From Anagrus nilaparvatae (lineage: Eukaryota > Arthropoda > Insecta > Hymenoptera > Mymaridae), in the NCBI GenBank assembly GCA_022575985.1, contig JAKSXM010000014.1:16678001-16742000 (forward strand): a stretch of 64,000 bases of DNA, in the 5' to 3' direction. The notes beneath the pieces are model-generated. The model worked only from the letters and a program-made list of their open reading frames with translations. It was not told where the DNA came from and ran no database searches. Positions 35,330 to 47,395 of this stretch are shown one piece after another (within the stretch, counting starts at the first letter, position 1; each line of letters starts with the position of its first letter). Position numbers and translations under genes: made by a program.

Positions 35330-38300
35330 TATTGGACTTCTTCAAAATAACAAAAGTGTTTCAAAATCTTAATCTTCCAACGGAATATCAAAATGTTCGA
35401 TAACAGAGTAATTTTTCCGTCGGTTCCAAGTAAAACTCAATAGTTTCATTGAATTCATTTCTGAGTTCAATAGTTCATTTCTGAGCTATTGACGGCGTTA
35501 TAAAGTTCTATTTTAACTATTTTCAGCTGACCAAAAGGGAAAACTTCTTAATTTTTTCCTGCACTAAAATATCTACTAAAATTTATAAAAACAATGAATG
35601 GATAAGTATTTATCCTCGAGCAATCCTAAATTACTGTTTATTTTTATCCTAGACCTCAATTATGAGGATAAAAGAAATTTTAGACAAAGGGAAATAATAA
35701 ATGAAAAACCCTTATTTTCACGCATTTTTTCGAAAATTTTCATTTAGAGCTCCATAAATTTTTTCCGAAAAATTTTTAAAATATTTTTCTTGGGAGGGAT
35801 TTACGTATAAAAAAATCAATTTATTAATCCCTTCTGCTAAAATTAGTCATCTACAAAAAAAATGTAATGAAGCAGGAGTCCGGCATTCCATAAATGTAAT
35901 ATGATTAATTAATAATCAATCTGTATTAATAAGCTTGCCATACGTGACAATATTTTTGTTTATATTGATAAATGAATCATTATATTCAAACATTGACAAT
36001 TCTTGTGATTATTATAAATTTCATGTAATAACACGTATATAAAAAATGAGTAAATATAACCAAAATTATGATATCGTTAACTAAATTCAGTTTGATTAAT
36101 AGACACTTAATAGTTTAATAAACCAAAACATGGGCGAGGGTTCAAATCCTACTTATGAATTATTATAGCCAGGTTTTAATAATAAAAAAATTAATTTTTC
36201 TATTTAACACAGTTTTTATGTATTAAATTTTATTTTATATTTCTATTAAAATATTTCTGAATATTATTTATTATCATTACTAGAAAATACGACACACTTG
36301 TCAGACATCGACTTACACGACTTAACGCTCCTACAACTTTTTTTTACGTGATCAATTAAAAATATTAAACAACCATTAATTAGCTTTACATATCGAGTTA
36401 TTATTTAAAAAATAAATTAAAATTAAGCTTTGCATTAAGTGATAAAAGTAAAGAAAAAAAAAATATTCAAAGTAATTACTTTAATAAAAAAAGTAACATG
36501 AAAAAATTTTCATTTTCATAATAGTAATATAGTCGCTGTAGGTATATAGTCTTTTTTTTTACAAACGCCTTCAAAGAAACCATGCACTTCTTTCATTTTC
36601 TACTTATTTATTTTTTATAAAATACGGATTTTTTAATAAAAATAAAATTTATTTCAATCGGTATAACTTCTTGATTCAGATTAAAAAATTAAAATTTAAT
36701 TTAAACCTTACTTGAACTTAAAATAAAATTTAAAAAATTGAAGATGAATAAAAACACTAAATATCATGACGTTGTAGCCAAAAAAGGAAATTTCATTTAA
36801 AACTAAATTCAAAAGAAATAAAATCTGCAGGTTAAGTTTAGACTGTAGTGGAGGCCTCTTTATGTCATAATGTTATCTTGATTACAGAGTCGTTTGATGT
36901 GGAAATCAACACTTGCCAATGGGTTTTGCTTGCTCTTTATATCAAGTAACTTACTAACTAAAGTTAACTAAAGACTTTCTATAAAGTTATATCTTATCTT
37001 AAGTATTCTTGTAAATATAGATTAGGACTTTAATTGAAAAAATAAAAAAATAATAATAAAATAAAGTCTACCTAATATATAGAAATAAAAATAATTTATA
37101 ATTACGCAACGAGGTTTTATGTGGTCGAATATTGGTAAAGTGGCTTTATATACACCTACTATTTAACATGCATGTGCTGAGACCTTTAAATTTCCTTTCT
37201 TAAAATTACTAGAAAGTCATAGAGATGGGTTAAATCCTAGGGTTTACCTTTGATTACTTCATTGTGGTATACGAAAGTGCAAAAAGAGAGGATCCCAAAA
37301 AAGAGATTCTTAATTTAACCACTTTTTTGTGGTTCTTTAAATAAATTAAATATGTGTAATTTTTATTACTTTTTTTTTTAAATAATCAAATAATTTTTTT
37401 TCTGGAGACATGCTTATCAAATGGAATTTTTTCTAATAAGACAAAAAAAGAGTTTGGAAATATTTGTATTTGGTAGAAAAATACAATAAACTATTTTTTA
37501 TAAACCAAAAGTAAAATTTTCAAAATCAGACAAAAAAGAAAAAATATTAGAGGATAGTGTAAATTACTTCTTTGACACAAAAAGAATCACAGAAAAATAT
37601 TTTTTTTGTTTCAGTTATTTTTATTCTTTTGTATGTAAAGAAAGGAAATAGATTAATTGTTGAGAAAAAATTCTTAAAATACCATGAATAGCTATTGTTA
37701 GTTAATATGAAATAGTACAAAGTTCTCTCGTAAAAATCTTTAACAGTACCAATAATAAGAAAAAGGAAAAAAAAAAAAACAGTATACAATTTTTCTTTTG
37801 TATATTCCTTGATGGCAATGAAACTATTTGAAACTTTTGAGGAAGAATTGTCAAAGGAAGCCTATCCAAAGGAAACCTTCGATACTCGAGTAGGTACTTT
37901 TCAATTTTCTAAAGAATCAACTTCGAAGTTCAACAAGCAGGTGTACAACATAGATAAGACGATACTTTGTAAGAAAAAAAAAACCAAAGTCCAAGAACTA
38001 TATTGAAAATACAAACAAGAAAAAAAAGCACATGACCTCACACGTGGTGTTAAGACTCGTACAGTTTTGATGTCAGATGTGTACACTAACACTCAAGTAT
38101 TTACACATCGCTATTTTACAGAGCTTATATAGATCAAAGTCGTATATACTTTTCTTATTCTTTTTTTTGTTATATGGGACGTTTTATCTCTAATTTATTT
38201 TTTTCTCTTTGAATAAATACTAAAAATTATTAAATAATTTCCTAAAATCATTTTCAGCAACCGTTTTCTTAGATGATTTATTTTAATTTTTTGATTTTTT

Positions 38301-39339
38301 GAATTAGATTTTTTCTGACGGGAATTTTATAATAAGAATCTTCATGATGCATATATTTGGATGTGGAAATTGTTATTTAGTTAATTTTTTAACTATTTGA
38401 AAAAGTTTAGAAAAATCATGGTGTTGTTACGAAACACTTAAGAATCGCCAAATATACCTGCAGAGAATTTAAAAACCATTAATGAATTACACAAAAAATA
38501 TGGTTATTTATTCAATAAAAATGGTACCATGGTACTATAAATTTAAAAAATGTTTTATTGAATTATCTTTACATAAAATATCCTAAAAGTTCGCATTGAT
38601 CTGGTCACCCGGCTATTTATTTTTTTCCTTATCTCTTATTTCGTATCCAATATGTTCTTACACCTGCTGCATGCAACTGTGTTCAATCGAGTAGAAAATT
38701 TGTAATTTTTACATTCTTTTTGTAATGCATTTAAAACCAGGTTATCTTTATCCTTTTGATTTATTTAAGCTTTTACATTTTCATGTATTGTATGAATGTT
38801 TAATTGTATTAAAAATTAGAGAAAATTTCAATTAGAGAAAAATTTTAATTGTATATGAGGAATCCCACGCCAACTATGCTCAAGTAGGAGTCGTAAAAAT
38901 TGGTATACACTATTATGTTTTAAAAGAACCCCCACCTTAGCTTTCTAGGTCCAATTAAAGGTTTTTAGCTGCCATTTTTATATTTTTGTCTTTTTTTTTA
39001 TATATATTACGCAAAATTTTCTTATTATTTCAGCAAGCTCATTTTACAATAAAAAAATGTTCTTTGGACATACTTATAAGGAATCTCCCGTGCAATTCGA
39101 TACTCGGGTTTAAAAATTGATCTGGACTTCGAGTGCGTGAGAAAATAATTTTTAATTAAATAGGTACCTCAAAATTTGCAGGTACGATTTGCTTATGATT
39201 AGATTGGGCTAAGATTTCTTGCTGTATAACTTCCTTGTTTTATTTCCCAACAAAAAAATCCATGGGATAGGCTTATATGAAAGTTCCAGATCAAAGAATT
39301 AAATTTCGTAAATTACTAGTTTTTCAAAATTTTGAAATT
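35330..39339. other. Large intron interior without recognised genes
   Basis: AT-rich. A B-box-like GGTTCAAATCC at 36139-36149 has no A-box partner. Two similar phrases, AGGAATCCCACGCCAACTAT (38859) and AGGAATCTCCCGTGCAATTC (39079), hint at a diverged repeat. One doubtful ORF (37812-38006) is listed separately. Confidence 0.45.
37812..38006 (+). CDS. Doubtful 64-codon ORF, unassigned
   Basis: Plus-strand ORF starting MAMKLFETFEEELSKEAYPK, with a charged, lysine-rich end. Within it a CAG/GTGTAC donor-like site follows NKQ near 37940, so it could be a first exon. No family is recognised and no partner exon is seen. It lies in a large intron of the receptor on the opposite strand. Chance is quite possible. 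Confidence 0.15.
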   Translation: MAMKLFETFEEELSKEAYPKETFDTRVGTFQFSKESTSKFNKQVYNIDKTILCKKKKTKVQELY

Positions 39340-39415
39340 CCCAAAGTTAATTAAATCAAAATCTGACCAAAAATTCGTATTGCTCAAGAAATTTTATACA
39401 AGCATGTAAATTTTG
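39340..39415 (+). repeat. Dispersed repeat with AAATCTGACAAAAA core, copy 3
   Basis: GAAATTCCCAAAGTTAATTA, AAAATCTGACCAAAAATTCG, CAAGAAATTTTATACA. The most diverged of the three copies. Confidence 0.4.
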
Positions 39416-39419
39416 GTAA

Positions 39420-40972
39420 ATTTTAAAGGGTTTGTCTGAAAATGGTGAAATTTAATAGTTAAAAGTCATAATTTAACATTATTTAATAAAAATTCATTTG
39501 AAAAAATGTATTTTACCACCCGAAAATAGCTGCTAAAAATTGAAAATTGGATCTAGAAAACTAAAAATTGTCTCATTTCTGATTGTACCCCCGGAAACAA
39601 AAGGTTAGGCCGATTTTGACGACCCTGCAGTACAACTTGGGCCAAGTTAGCTTAGAATCACTCATATTTTATCATTAAATTTGATTTAATTATTCTAATT
39701 CATTGAATTTAAATTAAAAAACACTTTAATTTTGTTTTTAAATTTCAATTAAGGCCAGTGAATAATTATTTAATAATTTATTTATTTAAAAAAGTTGAAA
39801 AAAATAATATAAAAAAAAAAAATTGATTTTTAATACAGGAAAAAGTAATTTATTAAATATGATATGAAACATGAACTTGTCGTAAAATAATCTAAAATAA
39901 TCGATAAAAAAAGAAGAGGAAGAAGTAAAAAGTCATTAAAGAAAGTGCAAAAGTCCACACTAGTCAAAAGTAATAGCTAGGAAAATTCATAACCGTTTCA
40001 AGAAACTCCTTATATAGCTATATATATAGAATGTCGAAACAGAAAGATTATCAAAAAGTAATGGATTTTCGATTTAGCAAATTTTACCTCCACCTTCTTT
40101 ATCTTATAATATATTATAAATGACTTTTATTTTTTAAAATATCTTGTTACTCAGCAATATTAGTACTTGTCAAAATATATGTACGAATGTACGTGTGTTG
40201 ATTTTATTTATTTTCATTTTTTATCAATTATTTTAAAAATTTTATTTCAAAGCAAACGTATAAAAAAAAATAAAATTTTAATTAAAAGTTAATAAACAAA
40301 AATGATGAACAAATTGTTTATTTTTTATTATTCATTTGATAGAAAAATATTTTATACCTATACCTATAGCTATTCATTTTTTTTAAATTAAACAACAAAT
40401 TTATTTTTAATTAAACAAGTAATATATAGGTTCGTCTATATATCTGACAATGAGCTTAGGTACCCTTCGTTTACTCAAGGGCTTAGAAATATAGGGCTTC
40501 TAAACAAAAACTTAAGGATCAGTTATTAAAGTTCGTACTCAATTTAAATGCATACTCTTGCACTTACTATAAGAAATTAGTATTAAGCAGAAACAAAAAA
40601 AGGTTTAAAATTTAAATTATTTTTAGAATCATAAATCCAGGGAAATTTCTGATTCAAAACTGTACTTGAAGACCTCTGAAATTTTGCGGGTTCACCCGAC
40701 AACCGACCTGACCTGACTCGAAAAAAAGACCGGAAATTCGGGTAACCGCACACCCTAACTAGATATCTTTTTTTTTTTGTATAAAAATTTCATGAATTTT
40801 TTTTTATGCCGAAAATTTTTATTTTTTGCAATTAAAAAAAAAGGTATAGCCTATGCGATTCTTTTGATTTTTTCTCCCCTAAATTTCATTGATTATAAAT
40901 GTGCAGTTTGGGTTACTTTTACTATTGCTCTATCTAAAAATTAAAATTTTCTTTGAAATGTCTATGTAATTT
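39420..40972. other. Intronic DNA, nothing firm
   Basis: Contains a G+C-richer phrase CGGGTTCACCCGACAACCGA-CCTGACC (40690-40720), a degenerate pentamer-like run of CCGAC/CCTGAC words, with AT-rich DNA on both sides. Confidence 0.4.
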
Positions 40973-42030
40973 ATTTATTTATTTATTTAATAATTTATTA
41001 TTACCAGTAATATAAAATACTTACTTATAAAACCAAAATATTAGAGTAACATGCAGAGATTATCAAGTCAATCCGTGCGCATGTACTGTTACATTTAAGA
41101 AATATAAAATACATAATTATATAAAATTTAAAATTACAAAAACAATACATAAAAAGTTTAATAGGAAAATAAAATTTTAGTCAATTTAGAGTAATAATGT
41201 TTAAATGACAATATCTTAAAAAAAAGAGAAAAGTTAAGAATATTAAAAAAAGAGGTTTTTAAATTTTAAACTTAAAAGAAAGTGTATATTGTTTAACAAA
41301 TGATTTGAAGTCTTTATTTCCTATATATTTATGATTTTTAAAGCCAATTGATTTTTTAATTTTGTTACAATAATTACTATTTCTAGTTATATTTGTACTA
41401 TTTATGAATTCAGATTTGAGTCTGTCATATTGAATAAGTATGTAATGAAGGATAAAAGATTATTTAATAGTTAGAAAAATGTATTGGTCAACGTTTATAA
41501 TTTTTTGTAATCTATTTTGTATATTATTTAAGGAATTAGACACATAATTACACTGTAATAATAGGTTCCACCCCAATCCTCAATACCATAAAAAGCAATG
41601 TTTTGAAAAAGTTTTTAGTATATCGGAAGCAGTACATTTTTATTAACATATAAAGACATTTTTCTGAGTGCCAATAACAAATATCGAGTTTTTTTTTAGT
41701 ATTGAATCTATGTGGTATTCCATTTTAAATAAGAGTCAACTATGACACCCAAATCTTTTACTTGTTCTACTCTAGTTAGTTTATAGTTCTCAATGTAAAT
41801 CTAATTATTAAAATCTTTACTATGGCGATAGTAAAATTTAGGGCAGTTTTTTTTATAGTTGTTGGATAAAAAATTTATTTTATTCGTGAAATTTAAATTC
41901 AAATATCGTGAAAGTCGAGGTAAGTTATGTGAAATGTAATCAAGAAATTACAGGCAATTTGGTCATCAAGAGATTATAACTAATAAATTAAGATTGTTGT
42001 CGTTAAAGGTGCATATAAATGAACTCATCA
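40973..42030 (-). mobile_element. CR1/Jockey-like LINE, decayed 3' portion
   Basis: Minus-strand translation gives VKDLGVIVDSYLKWNTTWIQ (about 41700-41760) and FYGIEDWGGTYYYS (about 41545-41600), the end of the RT domain and the thumb region of CR1/Jockey-type elements. The frames carry many stops. The 3' end is marked by a (TAAA)n tail, seen as TTTATTTATTTATTTA at 40973-40990. It lies in the 12.8-kb intron in gene orientation. Confidence 0.75.
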
Positions 42031-43116
42031 TCCATTCTCCAATATTAGTTTAAGTATTTATTAAATTTACACATATTTTTCGGTTGAAATTAATAGAAAA
42101 CTATTAAATTATTAAATTATAATCTAATTTTAACTCATTTTTTCGCTCCTCTACTTAAGCATTCACTACTACATTATTAATAATATTTTCTAGAAAATAT
42201 AAGTTATAAATCTACAATTGTACACTTATACAATATTAAAATATCAAGCAATCAAACTAAAAATGAAATTAATAATAAAAAGCATATTGATTTTATTGAA
42301 ATTAGAGCGTTTAATTTTAGATGTCTAGTCGTGTCAAATGCTGATTAATTTTCGAAAGCTGAATGAATAATACATCTTTTAATAAAAAACTAATATTAAA
42401 AATACTGTACTAGATACGTCCGCTGACACTGTTTTTTATATTTTTATACAAAAACTAAAATTAAATTAATTAAATTTGAAGAACAGCAATTATTTCGAAA
42501 TCTTTGACACTAAAGAACTTTAAAAATTGGTATGTTATCCTTTTTTTACATGCTGAATATCCGATTGGATATTTGAAAATTCCAGACTTCGCTTTAGGTG
42601 AGTTTCGTTAAAAATTATTCATGTAAAAATCTACTTACCACGAAGTTGTTTGAATAAAAATAGTTTCATAAATTTTTTATTATATTTTATTTAAAACTGA
42701 AGTTCGTTTCATTTTATTTTTCTTTTTATATTTTTAAATCTTTTAAATTATTTGATTATTTTACAAAACTAAATTTAGCTAAAACCTAAATTGGTGATTT
42801 AAAATCCATTACTCAAAATTTCAAAATCAATTAGACTTTATAAATCTTGATAAAAAAAAAAAAATAAAATAAAATGCCACGTACTAATTGGAATTGTTCT
42901 GTACCATAAACTTGTAACTCTTATTGGAAGATACGTTCAAGATATTTTTATAATTGAAAAAATATTTCGATTATTGCTACCAGAATTCCAGTTTTGGCAG
43001 CCACATTTTTTTTCATTCTACGTATTGCATTATATGATACATTTTTCGTCTTAGTAGCATACCTATAAAAATTGTTGCAATTACAATTACTGACAACTAT
43101 TGAATCCACAAACATT
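42031..43116. other. Intronic AT-rich DNA
   Basis: No gene recognised. ACCAGAATTCCAGTTTTGGCA at 42979 resembles AACCAGAATTCCAGTAATGG at 17913, so a small dispersed repeat is likely. Confidence 0.4.
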
Positions 43117-43222
43117 TCAGTAAATTGACCAACTCCCAACTAAAAACTCCATATGGAGTTTTGCTATTTTTATTCGCTTCTTGTGGAGTTCTCAGTTAGT
43201 TGAGAGTTGAAATTTACTAATA
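43117..43222. repeat. Short foldback, about 100 bases
   Basis: AGTAAATTGACCAACTCCCA-ACTAA...ACTCC pairs with GGAGTTCTCAGTTAGTTGAG-AGTTGAAATTTACT, with a small loop containing CCATATGG. Imperfect; probably a tiny MITE. Confidence 0.5.
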
Positions 43223-45192
43223 CAACAGTAAATTTAAAATTTTATATAATTTAAAAAAATAATTTTTATTTTAATTGCGTTAATAAATTAAATTAAACTC
43301 CTAAAATGATAGTGTATTTACTACCTGTTGGTAATTTTTAATGCAAAAATGTTTAGAGTAATGTTTAGAGCAGTTATATGTATAAAATCATAAAATAAGT
43401 AATAATTTTAATATGAAAATAAAAATAATGTTAAAAAAATTTTTTACCTACATAATGAACATTACAAGTTAAAAGAAGGGAAAAAAAAGTATTAAAGAAG
43501 ATATAATAGGTGTTAAAGTACATTTAGAGACTATAAATTTTAAGAAGTCATACGCGTGCTAAGCATTTAAAATTTTAACAATGTGATTAACTATTACCGT
43601 AATTAACACTGGTGTTGGTACAGTTCAAATAAAAAGTATTTAAAATTTTTTTTCTTTTATTTCTTCTGGCAATATTTTTTGTTGAATAATTTAATATTTT
43701 GATACAAAGTGCAACTGATATTTAAAATATTTATGAGTATTAAAATATATAAAATACATAGGCATCTCGTAAAATGCATAACTTAAAGGATAACAAGTGT
43801 GTTAGTTATTAACGTGCAGATTTGTGTAGCACCGGTTACCCTTATATACCTTGCTATCGTAAAATTTCTCATAAAGGTAAGGGCGTAAATTTACATTTTT
43901 ACTACTACGTACGTCATACCTATGTCCTATATGTATACGATTATAAATTACATCTGGACATTTACACTCTGAATATTTATATGCATACATAAATATGAAA
44001 TTCTTTTAGACTATTAATGACTTTTTTTATAAATATAAGATATTCTAAAATTTTATAAAAACATATTTTAATTAAATTAATAACGACAAGAATTCATATA
44101 AAAAAAAGAACTTTTAATTACTTTACACGAATCGTTTAACATTTTAAAAGATAATTGCTTATACTAAAATAGATAAATTACTACGTCTATATTTTGCTTG
44201 ATTGCTGTTTTATATAAAACAGTTGTTAACGTAATTTTACAGAATTATGTATTTAGGCAATTTAGACTTTTATTTTTATCGTATACTTTTATTGCATGGT
44301 TTAATTAAAATTATAAGAAAGTAAAATTCATTTTCAATTTTCGAATTTATGAGGATGGAGGACTGTTTATTAAAAAATTAAGTGATAAATGGAATAATAA
44401 GTTTTTAATTTCAACGTTTGCTACCGAAATTGGTTGCAAAAAGTGAATTAAATTAATAAATAAAATTTTTAAATGACAGAAGTAAGACATTTTCACGTTA
44501 GTGAGCTTCTAAATCAGTTAAAGTTATAGCAATCTAAAACAATTTACAGCCAAGAAACAATCAGTTTTTTATCTCGGTTAACAATTGATAATAGAATTAT
44601 TGACAAAACCTCCAATAATTTATATTATCAGCAATTCCTAAATTATAAATAAGTATGTACTCTCATCGCTAACCAAATTAGCACAGTTTTAAACATAGTT
44701 ACAAAATAAAAAATACAAGAAACTTTCACTAATTCCTGAGAGGCAAAGAAATTTAATATATATATGTAAATATATGGTTGATGAAAGTAGCAAATATATT
44801 TTTAAAACTGCTGGTAAAAAATAAAGAAAAAAATTAAATATAGTTTGGAGCAAGTTTATTTTAAGTCGCTTTAAAATTACAAGAAAAGATAAACAAACCC
44901 CTAACTCCTTTATATATGCACAGTATAAGGAATATCACTGGCGTACAGAACTCTAAGAACAATACCCAGGAAACATGACCTAAAGTTTGATTCTGTACAC
45001 AATGAACTTTTCTTACTGTATTTCTATATATATATGTATATGTGTGCAATTGTTCTGTCACGTGGAACAAAAGCACATTTTACTTAATATGGGTACGTAT
45101 GTCAAAAAGTTTTGAATAAAAATTTATATTTATATTTATTATAAATCATGTCTACCATATGATTATTATTATTTGATTATTATTTTACTTAC
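43223..45192. other. Intronic AT-rich DNA upstream of exon C
   Basis: No coding exon, repeat family or RNA gene could be recognised. The open frames at 43802-43990 and 44861-45076 are short and of non-coding composition. Confidence 0.5.
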
Positions 45193-45323
45193 GTTATGTG
45201 TCCAAGTTAATTTTTGCCATTGAGGATTTGCTTGTATGTGACATTCAAAATATACATCGTCGCCTTCTTTTATATCGTTTGAATTTAAGCTTGGTCCAAG
45301 ATGCAAAGATACGATTGGAGGAT
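45193..45323 (-). CDS. Sidestep-like receptor, exon B (first half of an Ig domain)
   Basis: 131 bases between a TTTGCAG acceptor and a GTAAGT donor. After the split Tyr codon it reads PPIVSLHLGPSLNSNDIKEG and then DDVYFECHIQANPQWQKLTW, ending THN. The Cys in YFEC is the first cysteine of the Ig fold and the Trp in LTWTHN is the core tryptophan. The wording KEGDDVYFEC with ANP is characteristic of the Side family and close relatives. The exon ends in phase 0. It contains no stop and has no start codon, so it is recognisable only by homology and splice sites. Confidence 0.88.
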
Positions 45324-47395
45324 CTGCAAAACAAATTTTTAAATTTTTTCAAAGCGGTGTGTTAATTAAAGTTTTAAAAACAATCCACTCAACTATTTTT
45401 TAATCCTTTAAATTTCATAATATTTTACAGGATTCGAAAAAAATAAATAATTATTTTCTATTTTAGAAAATTTAAATTGCATCAATGGATTGGAAAACAA
45501 AATGTAAAGAGATGCAAAATCGATTCAATTTTTGTGTATGAAAAATGTTATCAAATAAATAAATCAATCAAATTTCTAGTAAGAAATTTATGACTACGAT
45601 ACAAAATAATTCATTATTCACCAATTATGGAATTTCAGATCTTGTTCTTTGTAAAATTATCCAAATTCCACGTCTAGCCTAACATTTATAAAGATTATTT
45701 TTCTACGAAAAGTAGTATTATGATTTTCGACTTTGGACCGAATTTTTTTTTCAAACAACCAATTTTTTGATCAAGCTAATAAAGCAATTTTAAAAATTAA
45801 ATACAAGTAAAAGATAATAAATTTTTACTTTAATTAATTTTTTATCCGTAAAAATTCAATCTGTCTTCACATATGAAAAAAATTCTTTTGTTACTTTTTT
45901 TTTTTTTAGTTACAATGCATTATTTTCAGCTACTGAGTTTTCCAGTTGAGTAAATCTAATACTCGATTTATTTCCGTACAGCTTGTTCTTTTGTTTCATC
46001 TTTGAGCATGTACATCGTTTATTGGCACCATGGAGAATGAAAATAAGTTTGCATGTGTAAGTACATCTATAAACTGTATAGCGTTCAAAACTTCAGAAAA
46101 ACAATAGTTTATGAAAATTTAATCTTATTTTGTATATGCAAATATTTATTTATATTGTAAAAATTATTTATTTTATTGTAATACTATGTAAAGAATTAAT
46201 ATTTTAAGCATTTTTAAATAACAATAAAAAGAAAGTTAAAAAAAAAAGCTTTTAAATAATTTAAAATATTTAAACAATTAGCCAAAACTAATGATAAAAA
46301 AAATTTTTTTGACAATTTTCCCACGACTTCTCTAGTTAAAATTAAATACTCTTCAATATGAGCCAAGCAGAATATTGGTATAAATAATCCAGGCAACTTT
46401 AAATTTTCGTCTAAAAATCTTAACTTCAGGTACTTCGGTTTATTATTTTCATTTTTTACAAAGCTCATCCTTATTTAGGAGTTTATATACTTATTTCTAG
46501 GGTTCCTAGATAAAAATAGGATATAAAAATGAAAATAACGTTCTAAAATATTTATTGCATGGAATTTTCAGCCCAAAGTATTTCGTTTTTTTAGATCTAT
46601 ATAGTTCATTCCCCGACTGGTCAAAGTCTTAAATTATATTAACTGATATCTCATTTCTTAGGGGTTGTAGGTAAAATCGGACTGCTGAAATTAAAAGAGC
46701 GACCTAAGTAATTTATAGGTAATCTATTAATTGAGTTTTTTGGCCCTAAATATTCAATTCTTCATTTATTTATAAATCCCCTTGTTTACTAAAGACACCC
46801 CCAGGGAGGGTTGTAAGGGCAAATTCAAAGGTATTTGATTTTTTTCCATTTCTCGGAAGTCCTAGCAACTATTTATGATGCCAAATAAAAAGTCTTTTGC
46901 ATTTGGTAGCATCTTAAGTTTCCTTAAGAATTATTTGAAAATTTACCCCACTTTAGGGGTTGATATCTCATTTCTTAGAACTTAACTCGAACTTTGATTT
47001 CAAATCGTTTTAAGCCCACGGTGACTCAGAAATGCACGAAAAGATAAAAAAATTTATTGATTTTATTGTTTTTTAATAACAGAAATGAATGAAAGTTATA
47101 AAGAAAATAGGTATGTTAACATTTCTCTTATGTAAGATCATCTTTGAACTTTATAAATAGTATGATAGAATGTCACTAGTTAATGAAATTTGAAAGTATT
47201 TCTAAATAAATACCTAAATATTACATTTCAGAGTTGATTTTTTACATTTGCCTACTTAAATAATAATAATTTAATAATAACTATGAAAATAATCTGAATT
47301 CATACTACTACACATATTATGAACCGACGTCTATAAATGTGACCTCGATAATATAAAAGTTTTTTAAAAATCCACGAAAAAAGTAATACCCTCTG
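45324..47395. other. Intronic DNA between exons A and B, 5.3-kb intron
   Basis: 46480-47040 is less A+T-rich and contains TTAACTGATATCTCATTTCTTAGGGGTTG near 46640 and GGGGTTGATATCTCATTTCTTAG near 46953, a direct repeat suggesting an unclassified element. The rest is low complexity. Confidence 0.4.

Noticed and set aside
36130..36150. B-box-like GGTTCAAATCC as a tRNA or SINE
   Set aside because: No A box, no cloverleaf, no SINE body found around it.
46214..46468. Minus-strand 84-codon frame as a missing receptor exon
   Set aside because: No Ig or FN3 landmarks, no flanking splice sites in phase, and ends in a poly-Phe/Ile AT-rich run.
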